DNA of 53,009 nucleotides from NCBI GenBank assembly GCA_045531235.1, contig JAZSDQ010000062.1:1-53009 (forward strand), written 5' to 3'. The notes beneath the pieces were generated by a model that was not told where the DNA came from, did not search any database, and was given only the letters and a program-made list of their open reading frames with translations. Made by a program: the position numbers and the translations under genes. Shown one piece after another: positions 41,511 through 48,377 of this stretch. How positions within the stretch are numbered: the stretch's first letter is position 1; every line of letters starts with the position of its first letter. Source of the stretch: RGIG5579 sp045531235 (GTDB lineage: Bacteria > Bacillota > Clostridia > Oscillospirales > SIG627).

Positions 41511-41874
41511 AAATTCCGGATGAAAACTTTTTTAATGCTCGAAAAGTCGTATCACTGATTACATGCTCAATTTTGCATGCATCCTGGGAAGCAATTTCCT
41601 CAGGAACGCCCATCTTAACAAATAGGTCCGTTAGAAACGTATGGCGTTCATACATCTCAGAAGCAATTTTTTCTCCCTCTTCGGTCAAACTAATATAGCC
41701 TTCCGATGAGATCGTGATCAATTCATTCGCTTTGAGGAGCCCCATAGCACGCGAAACACTGGGCTTGGAATATCCCGTAAACATTGCTATATCAATCGAG
41801 CGGACATTTACATTTTTCTTTTTTAAGAGAAAAATGCTTTCAAGATACATTTGTCCGGATTCTTGAATTTTCAT
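41509..41874 (-). CDS. DtxR/MntR family metal-dependent repressor, iron-type ligands
   Basis: A 121-residue metalloregulator. A winged helix-turn-helix (about 8-65; MFTGYSKPSVSRAMGLLK is the recognition region) is followed by the dimerisation domain with metal ligands His78 (YERHTFL), Cys100, Glu103 and His104 (DACKIEH). Position 9 is Met in QMYLES. Met plus Cys at these sites matches the DtxR/IdeR Fe2+ site (Met10, Cys102), whereas MntR uses Asp8 and Glu99. It lacks the C-terminal SH3-like domain and is short even for MntR. It lies 18 nt after the GH20 gene and may be co-transcribed. It is a plausible regulator of the feo operators. Confidence 0.88.
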   Translation of the reverse strand: MKIQESGQMYLESIFLLKKKNVNVRSIDIAMFTGYSKPSVSRAMGLLKANELITISSEGYISLTEEGEKIASEMYERHTFLTDLFVKMGVPEEIASQDACKIEHVISDTTFRALKKFSSGI

Positions 41875-41892
41875 TTTCTTACACTACCTTAA

Positions 41893-43662
41893 TTAAAAAT
41901 AAGTATGCATTACGCGGTATGCCATAAGGTGCTTTTGACGAATTCCTTCTACAACTTCAGGCTCCAGTGCTTCGATCTCATCAATTTCGCCGCGCAAATA
42001 ACGATCCACTTCGCGTTTTGTATATGCGATTCTGTCAATAGCCGCAGCATAAGCATTGCCGAGTTTTTCCCAACCGTGAGTCTTAGTTTCTTCGTGCCAA
42101 AGCTTATCGTGAAGGTCATAAAGGGTTTCAAAGTCCTTCTTCATTTCCGGAAGTGTCTTTGCAGAAAATTCGCTCAGCCATACCTTATCCCCCGCCTTAT
42201 ACCGATCTCGGAAGGTCATGTGAAGGCGAGTCTTTGCAAGAGAACAACGGAAAAGAACTTTATAAAATTCACAATAAGGAGCATCAGGATATTTTTCAAA
42301 AACACGCAAGCCGTGCTCAAAATACTCTACATATTTTGGAAGGTCAAATCCGTAGCAAAGGAGGTTGATCAAAGGATCGCTCCAGAGCATAATTTTACCA
42401 ATATTGGCATCTCCGCCTTCACCACAGTAGAAATCGCTGATGGCTTCGCACATCTCACCGCTGAGACCGGTCACAAATTCAGCGACGGCTTCAATCCATT
42501 CGCGGCTTGCATCCAACCCCTTCCAGCAATACTCAGAATACAAAGCAAGGCAAGGAAGCGCTTGAATATGGTTAATATCGCCATACGCCCATCCAGCACC
42601 AAACACCTCTTTTACGCCGTAACGAACGCATTCCTGTAAAGCGGGAGTAGCAGTATTATATGTATGAACGAAGTTCGGCGCCTGTCCGTTCCACGTCCAG
42701 ATACCGCCTGCAAATGCCATAGGTCTGTTAAAAGTCTGATGAACTTTGATGTTATGAGAATAGAATTCGTTGTCGGTCTTATAATACTCCCAAAATACCA
42801 TATCACAATCAGGCATGGTATCGATCGCATGCTGAGGAACGATGGCATCTAAAGCATAAGCTCTGCCGGTCTTCCCTGCAAGAGAAAAATACATATCACT
42901 CCACATCATAGGTCGGAATTCATATTTCTTACAGATCTCTACCACACGGGTCAGATGCTCATTAAAAACAACGAAACGATCGCGCAGACCGTCGCGCTTA
43001 AAAGACGCACCAAAGCCGAGACCGCGGGTTTCATCACAACCGATATGAATTCTGGGCGAGCTGAACGCCTTACGACAAGTAGCAATACAAGCTTCAATGA
43101 ACTCATAGGTTTTTTCTTCCCCGGGAAGAAGAACCGTTTCATTCTCTTTGATTGCAGCGCTCGCTTTATAGCGGAGGAACTGCTTTAAATGACCAAAGGT
43201 CTGAATACAGGGAATAATTTCAATGCCAAGATCCTTAGCGTACTGATCAAGATCCTGCAGCTCCTCAAGAGTATATCTGCCTCTTTGATAGCCGAACAAG
43301 GGATATTCCTTTACCTCATAGGTATCTTCGGTATAAAGCATCAGCATATTCATACCGAAAAGCGCCATATAATCAAGATATTTCTTAACGCCTGCAGGTT
43401 TTGTAACGGAGCCGAAAGACATATCAAGCATGACACCGCAGGTATCGAAATTTGCTTTTTCGGAAATCTCAACATCCTTCTTTCCTTCCGTTACTGCTTT
43501 TGCAAGAAGCATGTATGCACGGGCAAGGGCGGGGGTGGTCGCACCACCTACTTTTGCCGAAACACCGTCAAACAAAACGGTTACACCGTCACTGGGTACT
43601 TCTTCAATGGCAAAATCAAACGTAACATTAAGAATTCGTGACGCAAGTTCTTTAATATTCAT
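41893..43662 (-). CDS. GH20 beta-N-acetylhexosaminidase
   Basis: A 589-residue cytosolic glycosidase with no signal peptide. The N-terminal domain (about 1-80) leads into a TIM barrel with FDTCGVMLDMSFGSV, IIPCIQTFGHLKQFLRY and the catalytic Asp-Glu pair in IHIGCDETRGLGFG; substrate-assisted hydrolysis of terminal GlcNAc or GalNAc is expected. C-terminal helices follow. It resembles the single-chain GcnA-like group rather than secreted multi-domain enzymes. The ATG at 43662 has AGGAG 7 nt upstream; the frame extends to 43707 without a good site. It sits downstream of the GT14 gene and upstream of the DtxR-type gene. Confidence 0.92.
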   Translation of the reverse strand: MNIKELASRILNVTFDFAIEEVPSDGVTVLFDGVSAKVGGATTPALARAYMLLAKAVTEGKKDVEISEKANFDTCGVMLDMSFGSVTKPAGVKKYLDYMALFGMNMLMLYTEDTYEVKEYPLFGYQRGRYTLEELQDLDQYAKDLGIEIIPCIQTFGHLKQFLRYKASAAIKENETVLLPGEEKTYEFIEACIATCRKAFSSPRIHIGCDETRGLGFGASFKRDGLRDRFVVFNEHLTRVVEICKKYEFRPMMWSDMYFSLAGKTGRAYALDAIVPQHAIDTMPDCDMVFWEYYKTDNEFYSHNIKVHQTFNRPMAFAGGIWTWNGQAPNFVHTYNTATPALQECVRYGVKEVFGAGWAYGDINHIQALPCLALYSEYCWKGLDASREWIEAVAEFVTGLSGEMCEAISDFYCGEGGDANIGKIMLWSDPLINLLCYGFDLPKYVEYFEHGLRVFEKYPDAPYCEFYKVLFRCSLAKTRLHMTFRDRYKAGDKVWLSEFSAKTLPEMKKDFETLYDLHDKLWHEETKTHGWEKLGNAYAAAIDRIAYTKREVDRYLRGEIDEIEALEPEVVEGIRQKHLMAYRVMHTYF

Positions 43663-43686
43663 TATTATCTCCTGAGTATTCATATA

Positions 43687-43730
43687 TTGCTTGCATAATT
43701 TTACCATAGATACAGTTTAAAAGCAAGCAA
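43687..43730. promoter_or_regulatory. Inverted 8-mers flanking the GH20 promoter
   Basis: TTGCTTGC (43687-43694) and GCAAGCAA (43723-43730) form a perfect inverted pair separated by 28 nt. One arm overlaps the -35, and the other lies just downstream of the -10. Candidate operator for an unknown regulator. Confidence 0.5.
43698..43726 (-). promoter_or_regulatory. Promoter of the GH20 gene
   Basis: On the minus strand, TTGCTT (43726-43721), a 17-nt spacer and TAAAAT (43703-43698), 36 nt before the start. Confidence 0.7.
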
Positions 43731-43766
43731 ATGGTAAAAATAATAAGTTTTAAACCAAGGCAGCCG

Positions 43767-44702
43767 TCACATAGAACGTTCGCCAATAAATACAGCCGTG
43801 GTTCTCTCCATCAAGTCTTCGTAAATGCGATGACAAATTTCAGGATACTGCTGATAATCAAACTTTCTGGCAAACATGGCATCGGAATTCATCAATTCAT
43901 CAAAATCCTCTAATTTGAAGGTATACGGATTTCCTCTTTTCCAGTCGATCAGCCGTGCCAAGGTCATATAATCCGATCCTAATTCCTTGCGATACAGCGG
44001 GATCTGATCGCCGTATTTTTTATAAACAAGAGTGTGTAAGAAAACTTCATCGGCGCAATAAGAGTGATAAAAATACTTCTTGATCTCTTTTTTTTGAGAA
44101 CAGATAAATTTCGCCAGTTCATGGGTAATGCTGAACCAATTGGCGCCGCAACGTACCGTATAACCCGCTTTCTTCATACGATCAACCTTAAAATTTCGCT
44201 GAATTCTTGCAAGAAGGTGATCTATTTTTTTCAGTAATAAATGATCTCTTCCATAAAAATTCTTCATAAAATGGAAAATAGAAACTCTTTCCCGAACATC
44301 TGCTTGGGAAGAAAATTCATCCGAACAGAAATACAAAAACTCCCGATCGTGATTAGCTTCAAAAAATCGATAAATCTCGTCCGCCTTTTTTAAAGGAAGA
44401 TCAACACCGGAAAGCAAATGATAAAAGCCATAACCACCCTGAATTGCTTCCTCTAAAAGAAGCTGTTCTACCTTAATCTGGCTATGTCCTCCCCATCGAA
44501 CATGAAGGCGTTTTGTAAAGTATAGCTTAGACATTTTAGGAAGCTTTTTGAAATATTCAAAATCAAATTCTTTTACTGATTGATCAATATGAATATAGAA
44601 ATCGTGGTTTTTATGATCCAAAAGCTTAATCAACATTTCTAGAAGCTGAAATTGATGATGCGCTATAATTAGATACGCATGCTTTTTTTCGTTAGTATCC
44701 AT
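43767..44702 (-). CDS. GT14/Branch-type beta-1,6-N-acetylglucosaminyltransferase
   Basis: A 311-residue glycosyltransferase of the core-2/I-branching family, which transfers GlcNAc (or xylose in plants) from a UDP-sugar. Visible motifs are AYLIIAHHQFQLLEMLIKLL and YIHIDQS at the nucleotide-binding start, VRWGGHSQIKVEQLLL, FYHLLSGVDLPLKK and a C-terminal CADEVFLHTLVYKK with acidic residues. There is no TM anchor, so it is cytosolic. The ATG at 44702 is preferred because GGAGAG precedes it by 5 nt. It may decorate a cell-surface glycan; the acceptor is unknown. Confidence 0.88.
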   Translation of the reverse strand: MDTNEKKHAYLIIAHHQFQLLEMLIKLLDHKNHDFYIHIDQSVKEFDFEYFKKLPKMSKLYFTKRLHVRWGGHSQIKVEQLLLEEAIQGGYGFYHLLSGVDLPLKKADEIYRFFEANHDREFLYFCSDEFSSQADVRERVSIFHFMKNFYGRDHLLLKKIDHLLARIQRNFKVDRMKKAGYTVRCGANWFSITHELAKFICSQKKEIKKYFYHSYCADEVFLHTLVYKKYGDQIPLYRKELGSDYMTLARLIDWKRGNPYTFKLEDFDELMNSDAMFARKFDYQQYPEICHRIYEDLMERTTAVFIGERSM

Positions 44703-44730
44703 AATCTCTCCAAAAACTTTCATTTTCTAC

Positions 44731-44759
44731 AGTTTACAACACATTTCATAAAAATACAA
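44731..44759 (-). promoter_or_regulatory. Promoter of the GT14 gene
   Basis: On the minus strand, TTGTAT (44759-44754), a 17-nt spacer and TAAACT (44736-44731). The -35 directly follows the T-tract of the tRNA terminator. Confidence 0.5.
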
Positions 44760-44786
44760 TAAAAAAATGCAAGCAAAAGCTTGCAT
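44758..44786 (-). terminator. tRNA-Arg terminator
   Basis: ATGCAAGC / GCTTGCAT stem with a 4-nt loop, followed on the minus strand by TTTTTTTATTG. It begins 2 nt after the tRNA CCA. Confidence 0.92.
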
Positions 44787-44788
44787 TC

Positions 44789-44863
44789 TGGCACCCGCAA
44801 CGGGAATCGAACCCATAACTACCCCTTAGGAGGGGGTTATTATATCCATTTAACTATGCAGGC
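44789..44863 (-). tRNA. tRNA-Arg (anticodon CCT)
   Basis: A 75-nt tRNA with encoded CCA. The anticodon arm is CCCC-CTCCTAA-GGGG, giving anticodon CCT (reads AGG). The T arm is CGGGTTCGATTCCCG-like (ATGGGTTCGATTCCCGT), and the acceptor is GCCTGCA/TGCGGGT with two G-U pairs and discriminator G. It has a full consensus promoter upstream and a terminator immediately downstream, so it is a single-gene unit. Confidence 0.93.
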
Positions 44864-44888
44864 AAATCTATATAAATATTACTTTGGT

Positions 44889-44917
44889 ATTATACAAGTA
44901 AATTAAAAAAGTGTCAA
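44889..44917 (-). promoter_or_regulatory. Consensus promoter of tRNA-Arg
   Basis: On the minus strand, TTGACA (44917-44912), exactly 17 nt, TATAAT (44894-44889), about 26 nt upstream of the mature 5' end. Confidence 0.9.
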
Positions 44918-44924
44918 CTGAAAA

Positions 44925-44958
44925 TGAAAAGGGAGCAAATAATGTGCTCCCTTTTTTT
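44925..44958 (-). terminator. Terminator after the small lipoprotein gene
   Basis: GGGAGCA / TGCTCCC stem with a 7-nt loop (44931-44951) and T-tracts on both sides; it abuts the stop codon at 44957. Confidence 0.8.
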
Positions 44959-45319
44959 ATGACAAAAAATCTTCAACAGCCGCCTTGGTACCGCGATATA
45001 TGGAATAACGGTTTTTACGAATGACCTCAACAGAGCTTTCCAAAGAGCTTTGATTTAAATCGTAATATGTTTTGGTATCTTCTTCATTGGTGAAAAAATA
45101 CGCCTGAAGAAAATTTTCATCCTTATCACAAGTGAGAAACGTAACTTGCTGAATACCAAGTCCGGCGACATCCGCCCCGTATTGAATATTCAGTTCGGTA
45201 TCATAGCCAAGTGCTTTCATTTTTTCATTTGCTTCCGTAGAATTTGGAATTACGGTAGTACAGGAAGCAAGAGAAAAGGTCAATAAAAACGTAAGAAAAA
45301 TCAGTGAAATCTTTTTCAT
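44957..45319 (-). CDS. Small lipoprotein of unknown function
   Basis: A 120-residue protein with a signal peptide and lipobox LASC (Cys20), so it is a membrane-anchored surface protein. The mature domain contains MKALGYDTELNIQYGADVAGLGI and a C-terminal YSIYRGTKAAVEDFL; no family is recognised. Its start overlaps the DUF1643 stop by 4 nt (ATGA), so the two are co-translated. Confidence 0.82.
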   Translation of the reverse strand: MKKISLIFLTFLLTFSLASCTTVIPNSTEANEKMKALGYDTELNIQYGADVAGLGIQQVTFLTCDKDENFLQAYFFTNEEDTKTYYDLNQSSLESSVEVIRKNRYSIYRGTKAAVEDFLS

Positions 45320-45933
45320 AGGAAAAGTCCCTCCAGATAACTTTCTACATCAAACGGATCCATAGAGGCATTTGCCTTCAAATACAAAGGGTGATGAGGA
45401 TGCCCCTTCTTTTGAGAGCATTTACCAGCTGAATACCACTCAGCACCGTATTTTTTTCCGATGCGAATCATATCGGCAACACATTCGGGAAGATAATCTC
45501 TCTTCTCAATAATGGTACCCCAGGCAGCCCATACAGAAGGCACTCCGCTGCAAGATGACAAAACATATTCAAAGGCTTTCATGTTTTCCTGATGCAAAAA
45601 AAGATTATACTCTTTTTCCATGTCGTCCGGCTTGGTTGCTCTTTGCGCATACACATTAAACATAATAAACGAGTCGTAACCGTTATTCAGTGCAATCCTT
45701 TGCACCGAAGACAAGGTTGGATCCAGCTTTTCAGGTTTTGCAGTGGAAGGATTGATGCCAATGCAGATCAGAGGATTCTTCCCTCTTGTGCCTAAAATAT
45801 ACCGATACTCGGAATAGAAATCCGGTGCGTAGATCCACTTTTCATTATCATAATCCTTTTCAGCGCTTCCTACCAAAGCTTCTTCAAAGGAAAGAACAGG
45901 AATAGACAACGTATTACTCTTTGGAATGTGCAT
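45316..45933 (-). CDS. DUF1643 domain protein
   Basis: A 205-residue protein of the DUF1643 family, recognised by YRYILGTRGKNPLICIGINPSTAKPEKLDPT-type text (core GINPSTA with DPT downstream), FIMFNVYAQRATKP and WAAWGTIIEKRDYLP, ending in a GKCSQKKGHPHHPLYL motif with conserved His. The family function is unknown; it resembles a nucleotide- or uracil-DNA-glycosylase-like fold only loosely. The ATG at 45933 has GGAG 6 nt upstream. It is the first gene of a two-gene unit with the lipoprotein. Confidence 0.85.
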   Translation of the reverse strand: MHIPKSNTLSIPVLSFEEALVGSAEKDYDNEKWIYAPDFYSEYRYILGTRGKNPLICIGINPSTAKPEKLDPTLSSVQRIALNNGYDSFIMFNVYAQRATKPDDMEKEYNLFLHQENMKAFEYVLSSCSGVPSVWAAWGTIIEKRDYLPECVADMIRIGKKYGAEWYSAGKCSQKKGHPHHPLYLKANASMDPFDVESYLEGLFL

Positions 45934-45962
45934 GATATACTCCAATCATGGAAATTTTCTAT

Positions 45963-45991
45963 ATTTTAGCATATCAAAGAAAAGCGTGCAA
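45963..45991 (-). promoter_or_regulatory. Promoter of DUF1643-lipoprotein pair
   Basis: On the minus strand, TTGCAC (45991-45986), a 17-nt spacer and TAAAAT (45968-45963). Confidence 0.65.
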
Positions 45992-46010
45992 CAAATTTTT
46001 TATAAAAGTA

Positions 46011-46047
46011 TTGACAAATTGATAATCTAATGGTATACTCTTATCAA
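46011..46047 (+). promoter_or_regulatory. Rubrerythrin promoter with overlapping dyad
   Basis: TTGACA (46011-46016), a 17-nt spacer and TATACT (46034-46039). A perfect inverted repeat TTGATAA-N15-TTATCAA (46019-46047) brackets the -10 and may bind a repressor, possibly a peroxide sensor. Confidence 0.7.
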
Positions 46048-46092
46048 GAACAAATCCTAATAAGTTTTTTTAGATAGAAAGGAAACAAAACA

Positions 46093-46638
46093 ATGAAAAA
46101 ATGGAGATGCACTGTTTGCGGAGAAATCGTTGAAAGCGAAACCAGACCCGAGGTTTGCCCCCTTTGCAAACAGCCCGGCGAGAAATTTGAAGAAATGACC
46201 GATGTTGACAAAACTTGGGCAACCGAGCACGAGGTTGGCATCATTGAAGGCGTAAGTGAAGAGATCATCGAAGGTCTTCGCGCTAACTTCATGGGAGAAT
46301 GCACCGAAGTTGGTATGTACCTTGCTATGAGCCGTGTTGCTTTCCGCGAAGGATACCCCGAAATCGGTGAATACTGGAAGACCGCTGCTTACGAAGAAGC
46401 TGACCACGCTTCTCGCTTTGCTGAAATGCTTGGCGAATGTGTTAGTGCTTCCACTGCAAAGAACCTCCAGATGAGAGTAGATGCCGAAAACGGCGCGTGC
46501 GCAGGCAAGTTTGAACTTGCTAAGATGGCTAAAGCTCAGGGTCTCGACGCTATTCACGACAGCGTGCACGAAATGGCAAAGGATGAAGCTCGACACGGCA
46601 GAGCATTCGAGGGTCTTCTCAACAGATACTTCAAATAA
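46093..46638 (+). CDS. Reverse rubrerythrin (rubredoxin domain first)
   Basis: A 181-residue peroxide-detoxifying diiron protein. The rubredoxin-like iron site is N-terminal (Cys6, Cys9, Cys22, Cys25), followed by the four-helix diiron domain with ANFMGECTEVGMYLAM, AAYEEADHASRF and MAKDEARHGRAF carrying the Glu/His ligands. This domain order is the reverse of classical rubrerythrin and matches the NADH peroxidases of Clostridium. It is strong evidence of an anaerobic lifestyle. It has a strong promoter, an AAAGGA site and a terminator, so it is a single-gene unit. Confidence 0.94.
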   Translation: MKKWRCTVCGEIVESETRPEVCPLCKQPGEKFEEMTDVDKTWATEHEVGIIEGVSEEIIEGLRANFMGECTEVGMYLAMSRVAFREGYPEIGEYWKTAAYEEADHASRFAEMLGECVSASTAKNLQMRVDAENGACAGKFELAKMAKAQGLDAIHDSVHEMAKDEARHGRAFEGLLNRYFK

Positions 46639-46651
46639 GATAAAACAAGAT

Positions 46652-46682
46652 AAAGACACGGAAAAATTCCGTGTCTTTTTTA
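46652..46682. terminator. Terminator between rubrerythrin and hydrolase copy 1
   Basis: AAAGACACGGAA / TTCCGTGTCTTT with an AAA loop and T-tracts. The same 12-bp stem recurs at 49381. Confidence 0.9.
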
Positions 46683-46694
46683 TTTTTCATTGGA

Positions 46695-48185
46695 TCATTT
46701 ATCCATCATTTCGTTGATCTGCTGAACCGTGGTGCGAACCAGAAGATCTCCCGCAACATGACCTACCGTACCGGAAGAAACGTATGCAGAGTAGTGGCTT
46801 CCCTTTTCTGCTTTTTCCGTCGGCAAATAGCCATAGGAACCGCAGCAAAGCTGAATCAAGAAGGTCTGCTTTGCTTTAGAACATGCTCTCATCTGGTTAC
46901 CATAGTTCAGAAAGAGCTCATAGGGGTTAGTTGCGAAAGCAATATCACCAAGTCTGAGGAAGTGCACTTCAATATCAACGGTATTAACTTCCTGCTGAAC
47001 ACGGTAACGAGCTACAACACCTGCATGAATATGCATTCTCGCCTTATCAACGAAGTTAATCGTTCCCTTATGGCTTGCTGCAAATTCAGAAATAGCTTTG
47101 ATGGCGGCATCCTTCTCTTCAATGGTTACACGACGAATCGGAAGTGTCAGCATTTTAGTTCTATGCTCAAACACGGTATCAGTTACATATTCTGCAACAT
47201 CTTCCAAAGCATAGAGAATTTCATCTGCAATACGACGGCCTGCTACTTTGCATCCACTGAGGTCAAACATAGAAGGATCTGCCGTGCGAGCAGGTACGTT
47301 TTCGCGGATAATGTTAGGATCGTAGATGGGTGTCTCAGGCTCAACCCAACGAATGAGATCGCGGGGGCACTGATCTCCCGCTGCTGAGCAAAGACCGAGA
47401 AGGAAGATATCTTTGCCGTATTTTGCGCGAATACGCTCTTTCACCTTGCCCCAATAGTCTGAGGAAATAAAGTTTCTATGCTCAAGCACCTGAGCAGGAC
47501 AAGCAACGTTTGCGATCACACCGGTAAGCTTCTTATCGGGAGTGTAGGTGAACATCAGCTCGATGCCGCTATCGTTTCCTGCCTCAAGCTCGGTAAAGTT
47601 TGCCATAAAGGTATCGCCCCACATTTTGGCGCTGCCGTCATCGTAGCAAACACGGCGGTTCAAACCGATAGCAGCTCTGCCGAAACCGGTAGCGTAGATT
47701 GCTTCATTTCTTGCATCCCATGCCTTGATTGCAGCATCAGCAATCTGCTTTGCAATGTACTGATGAGCTTCTTCTCCCGCAAAAAGGTCTTCGCCTTCAT
47801 ACGAAACAAGAGTTTCGTACTCTGCATTAGGCAAAAGCGTAAGAAGAACATCAAGCCCGCCCTGTTGACCTACATAATCAAACCAATCTGCGTATTTGGG
47901 ACCGGTATGTGTGTGAATGGCACTGACAATTACCTTATCTGCAGGAACATCAGGTCTTTCCATCAAATATTTTTTGACACAGGAGATAAGAATGCTGCTT
48001 GTGGTCACAAGATCGCATGCACAGAAAATCGCAGCATCTCCGTCACACTCCATTGCAAGCGCAGTAACAGTGAGAGGAGACTCGACCTCATCGGTAATTC
48101 TTTCAAAGAACTGTCCGGCTAGATCAACCTTTGCGCCTTCCGGAATCAGCGATAATTCGCTCCAGCCAAATTTGATTTTAGACAT
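46695..48185 (-). CDS. Neutral/alkaline ceramidase-like hydrolase, copy 1
   Basis: A 496-residue protein resembling the N-terminal zinc hydrolase domain of neutral/alkaline non-lysosomal ceramidases. The zinc motif is HTHTGP (91-96), the counterpart of the ceramidase SHTHSGP; other shared-looking stretches are NVACPAQVLEHR and GDQCPRDL. It lacks a signal peptide and the C-terminal Ig-like domain, so it is probably cytosolic and acts on some other amide or ester. The start at 48185 has GGAGG about 7 nt upstream. It differs from copy 2 mainly in the segment right after HTHTGP (KYADWFDYVGQQ here). It is presumably controlled by the divergent LacI-type regulator. Confidence 0.8.
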   Translation of the reverse strand: MSKIKFGWSELSLIPEGAKVDLAGQFFERITDEVESPLTVTALAMECDGDAAIFCACDLVTTSSILISCVKKYLMERPDVPADKVIVSAIHTHTGPKYADWFDYVGQQGGLDVLLTLLPNAEYETLVSYEGEDLFAGEEAHQYIAKQIADAAIKAWDARNEAIYATGFGRAAIGLNRRVCYDDGSAKMWGDTFMANFTELEAGNDSGIELMFTYTPDKKLTGVIANVACPAQVLEHRNFISSDYWGKVKERIRAKYGKDIFLLGLCSAAGDQCPRDLIRWVEPETPIYDPNIIRENVPARTADPSMFDLSGCKVAGRRIADEILYALEDVAEYVTDTVFEHRTKMLTLPIRRVTIEEKDAAIKAISEFAASHKGTINFVDKARMHIHAGVVARYRVQQEVNTVDIEVHFLRLGDIAFATNPYELFLNYGNQMRACSKAKQTFLIQLCCGSYGYLPTEKAEKGSHYSAYVSSGTVGHVAGDLLVRTTVQQINEMMDK

Positions 48186-48219
48186 TGTTATTCCTCCATT
48201 TAGTTTATTTAGCATCATT

Positions 48220-48248
48220 ATTCTAACATGCGATTTCTTAAAATACAA
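48220..48248 (-). promoter_or_regulatory. Promoter of hydrolase copy 1
   Basis: On the minus strand, TTGTAT (48248-48243), a 17-nt spacer and TAGAAT (48225-48220), with an extended -10 TG one base ahead. Confidence 0.65.
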
Positions 48249-48267
48249 CAGAAGATGGATAGAAACT

Positions 48268-48286
48268 CTTTCGCAAACTACGAAAG
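48268..48286. promoter_or_regulatory. Candidate LacI-type operator, copy 1
   Basis: Perfect dyad CTTTCG-N7-CGAAAG between the divergent promoters. Further TTTCG half-sites lie at 48291 and 48310. The dyad is identical in copy 2. Confidence 0.65.
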
Positions 48287-48320
48287 TTTTTCGCTTATTT
48301 TTTTCTGTCTTTCGTTTATA

Positions 48321-48349
48321 TTGCGCAAAACAAATTTCTGTGTTATAAT
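48321..48349 (+). promoter_or_regulatory. Promoter of lacI-type gene, copy 1
   Basis: TTGCGC (48321-48326), a 17-nt spacer and TATAAT (48344-48349). Confidence 0.7.
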
Positions 48350-48377
48350 AGAAAAAAGAAATTGTGAGGCATTTTTT

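Noticed and set aside
41370..41558. 62-codon plus-strand frame between thrH and the DtxR-type gene
   Set aside because: It overlaps two terminators and the 3' end of the repressor gene, and has no ribosome site or family match.
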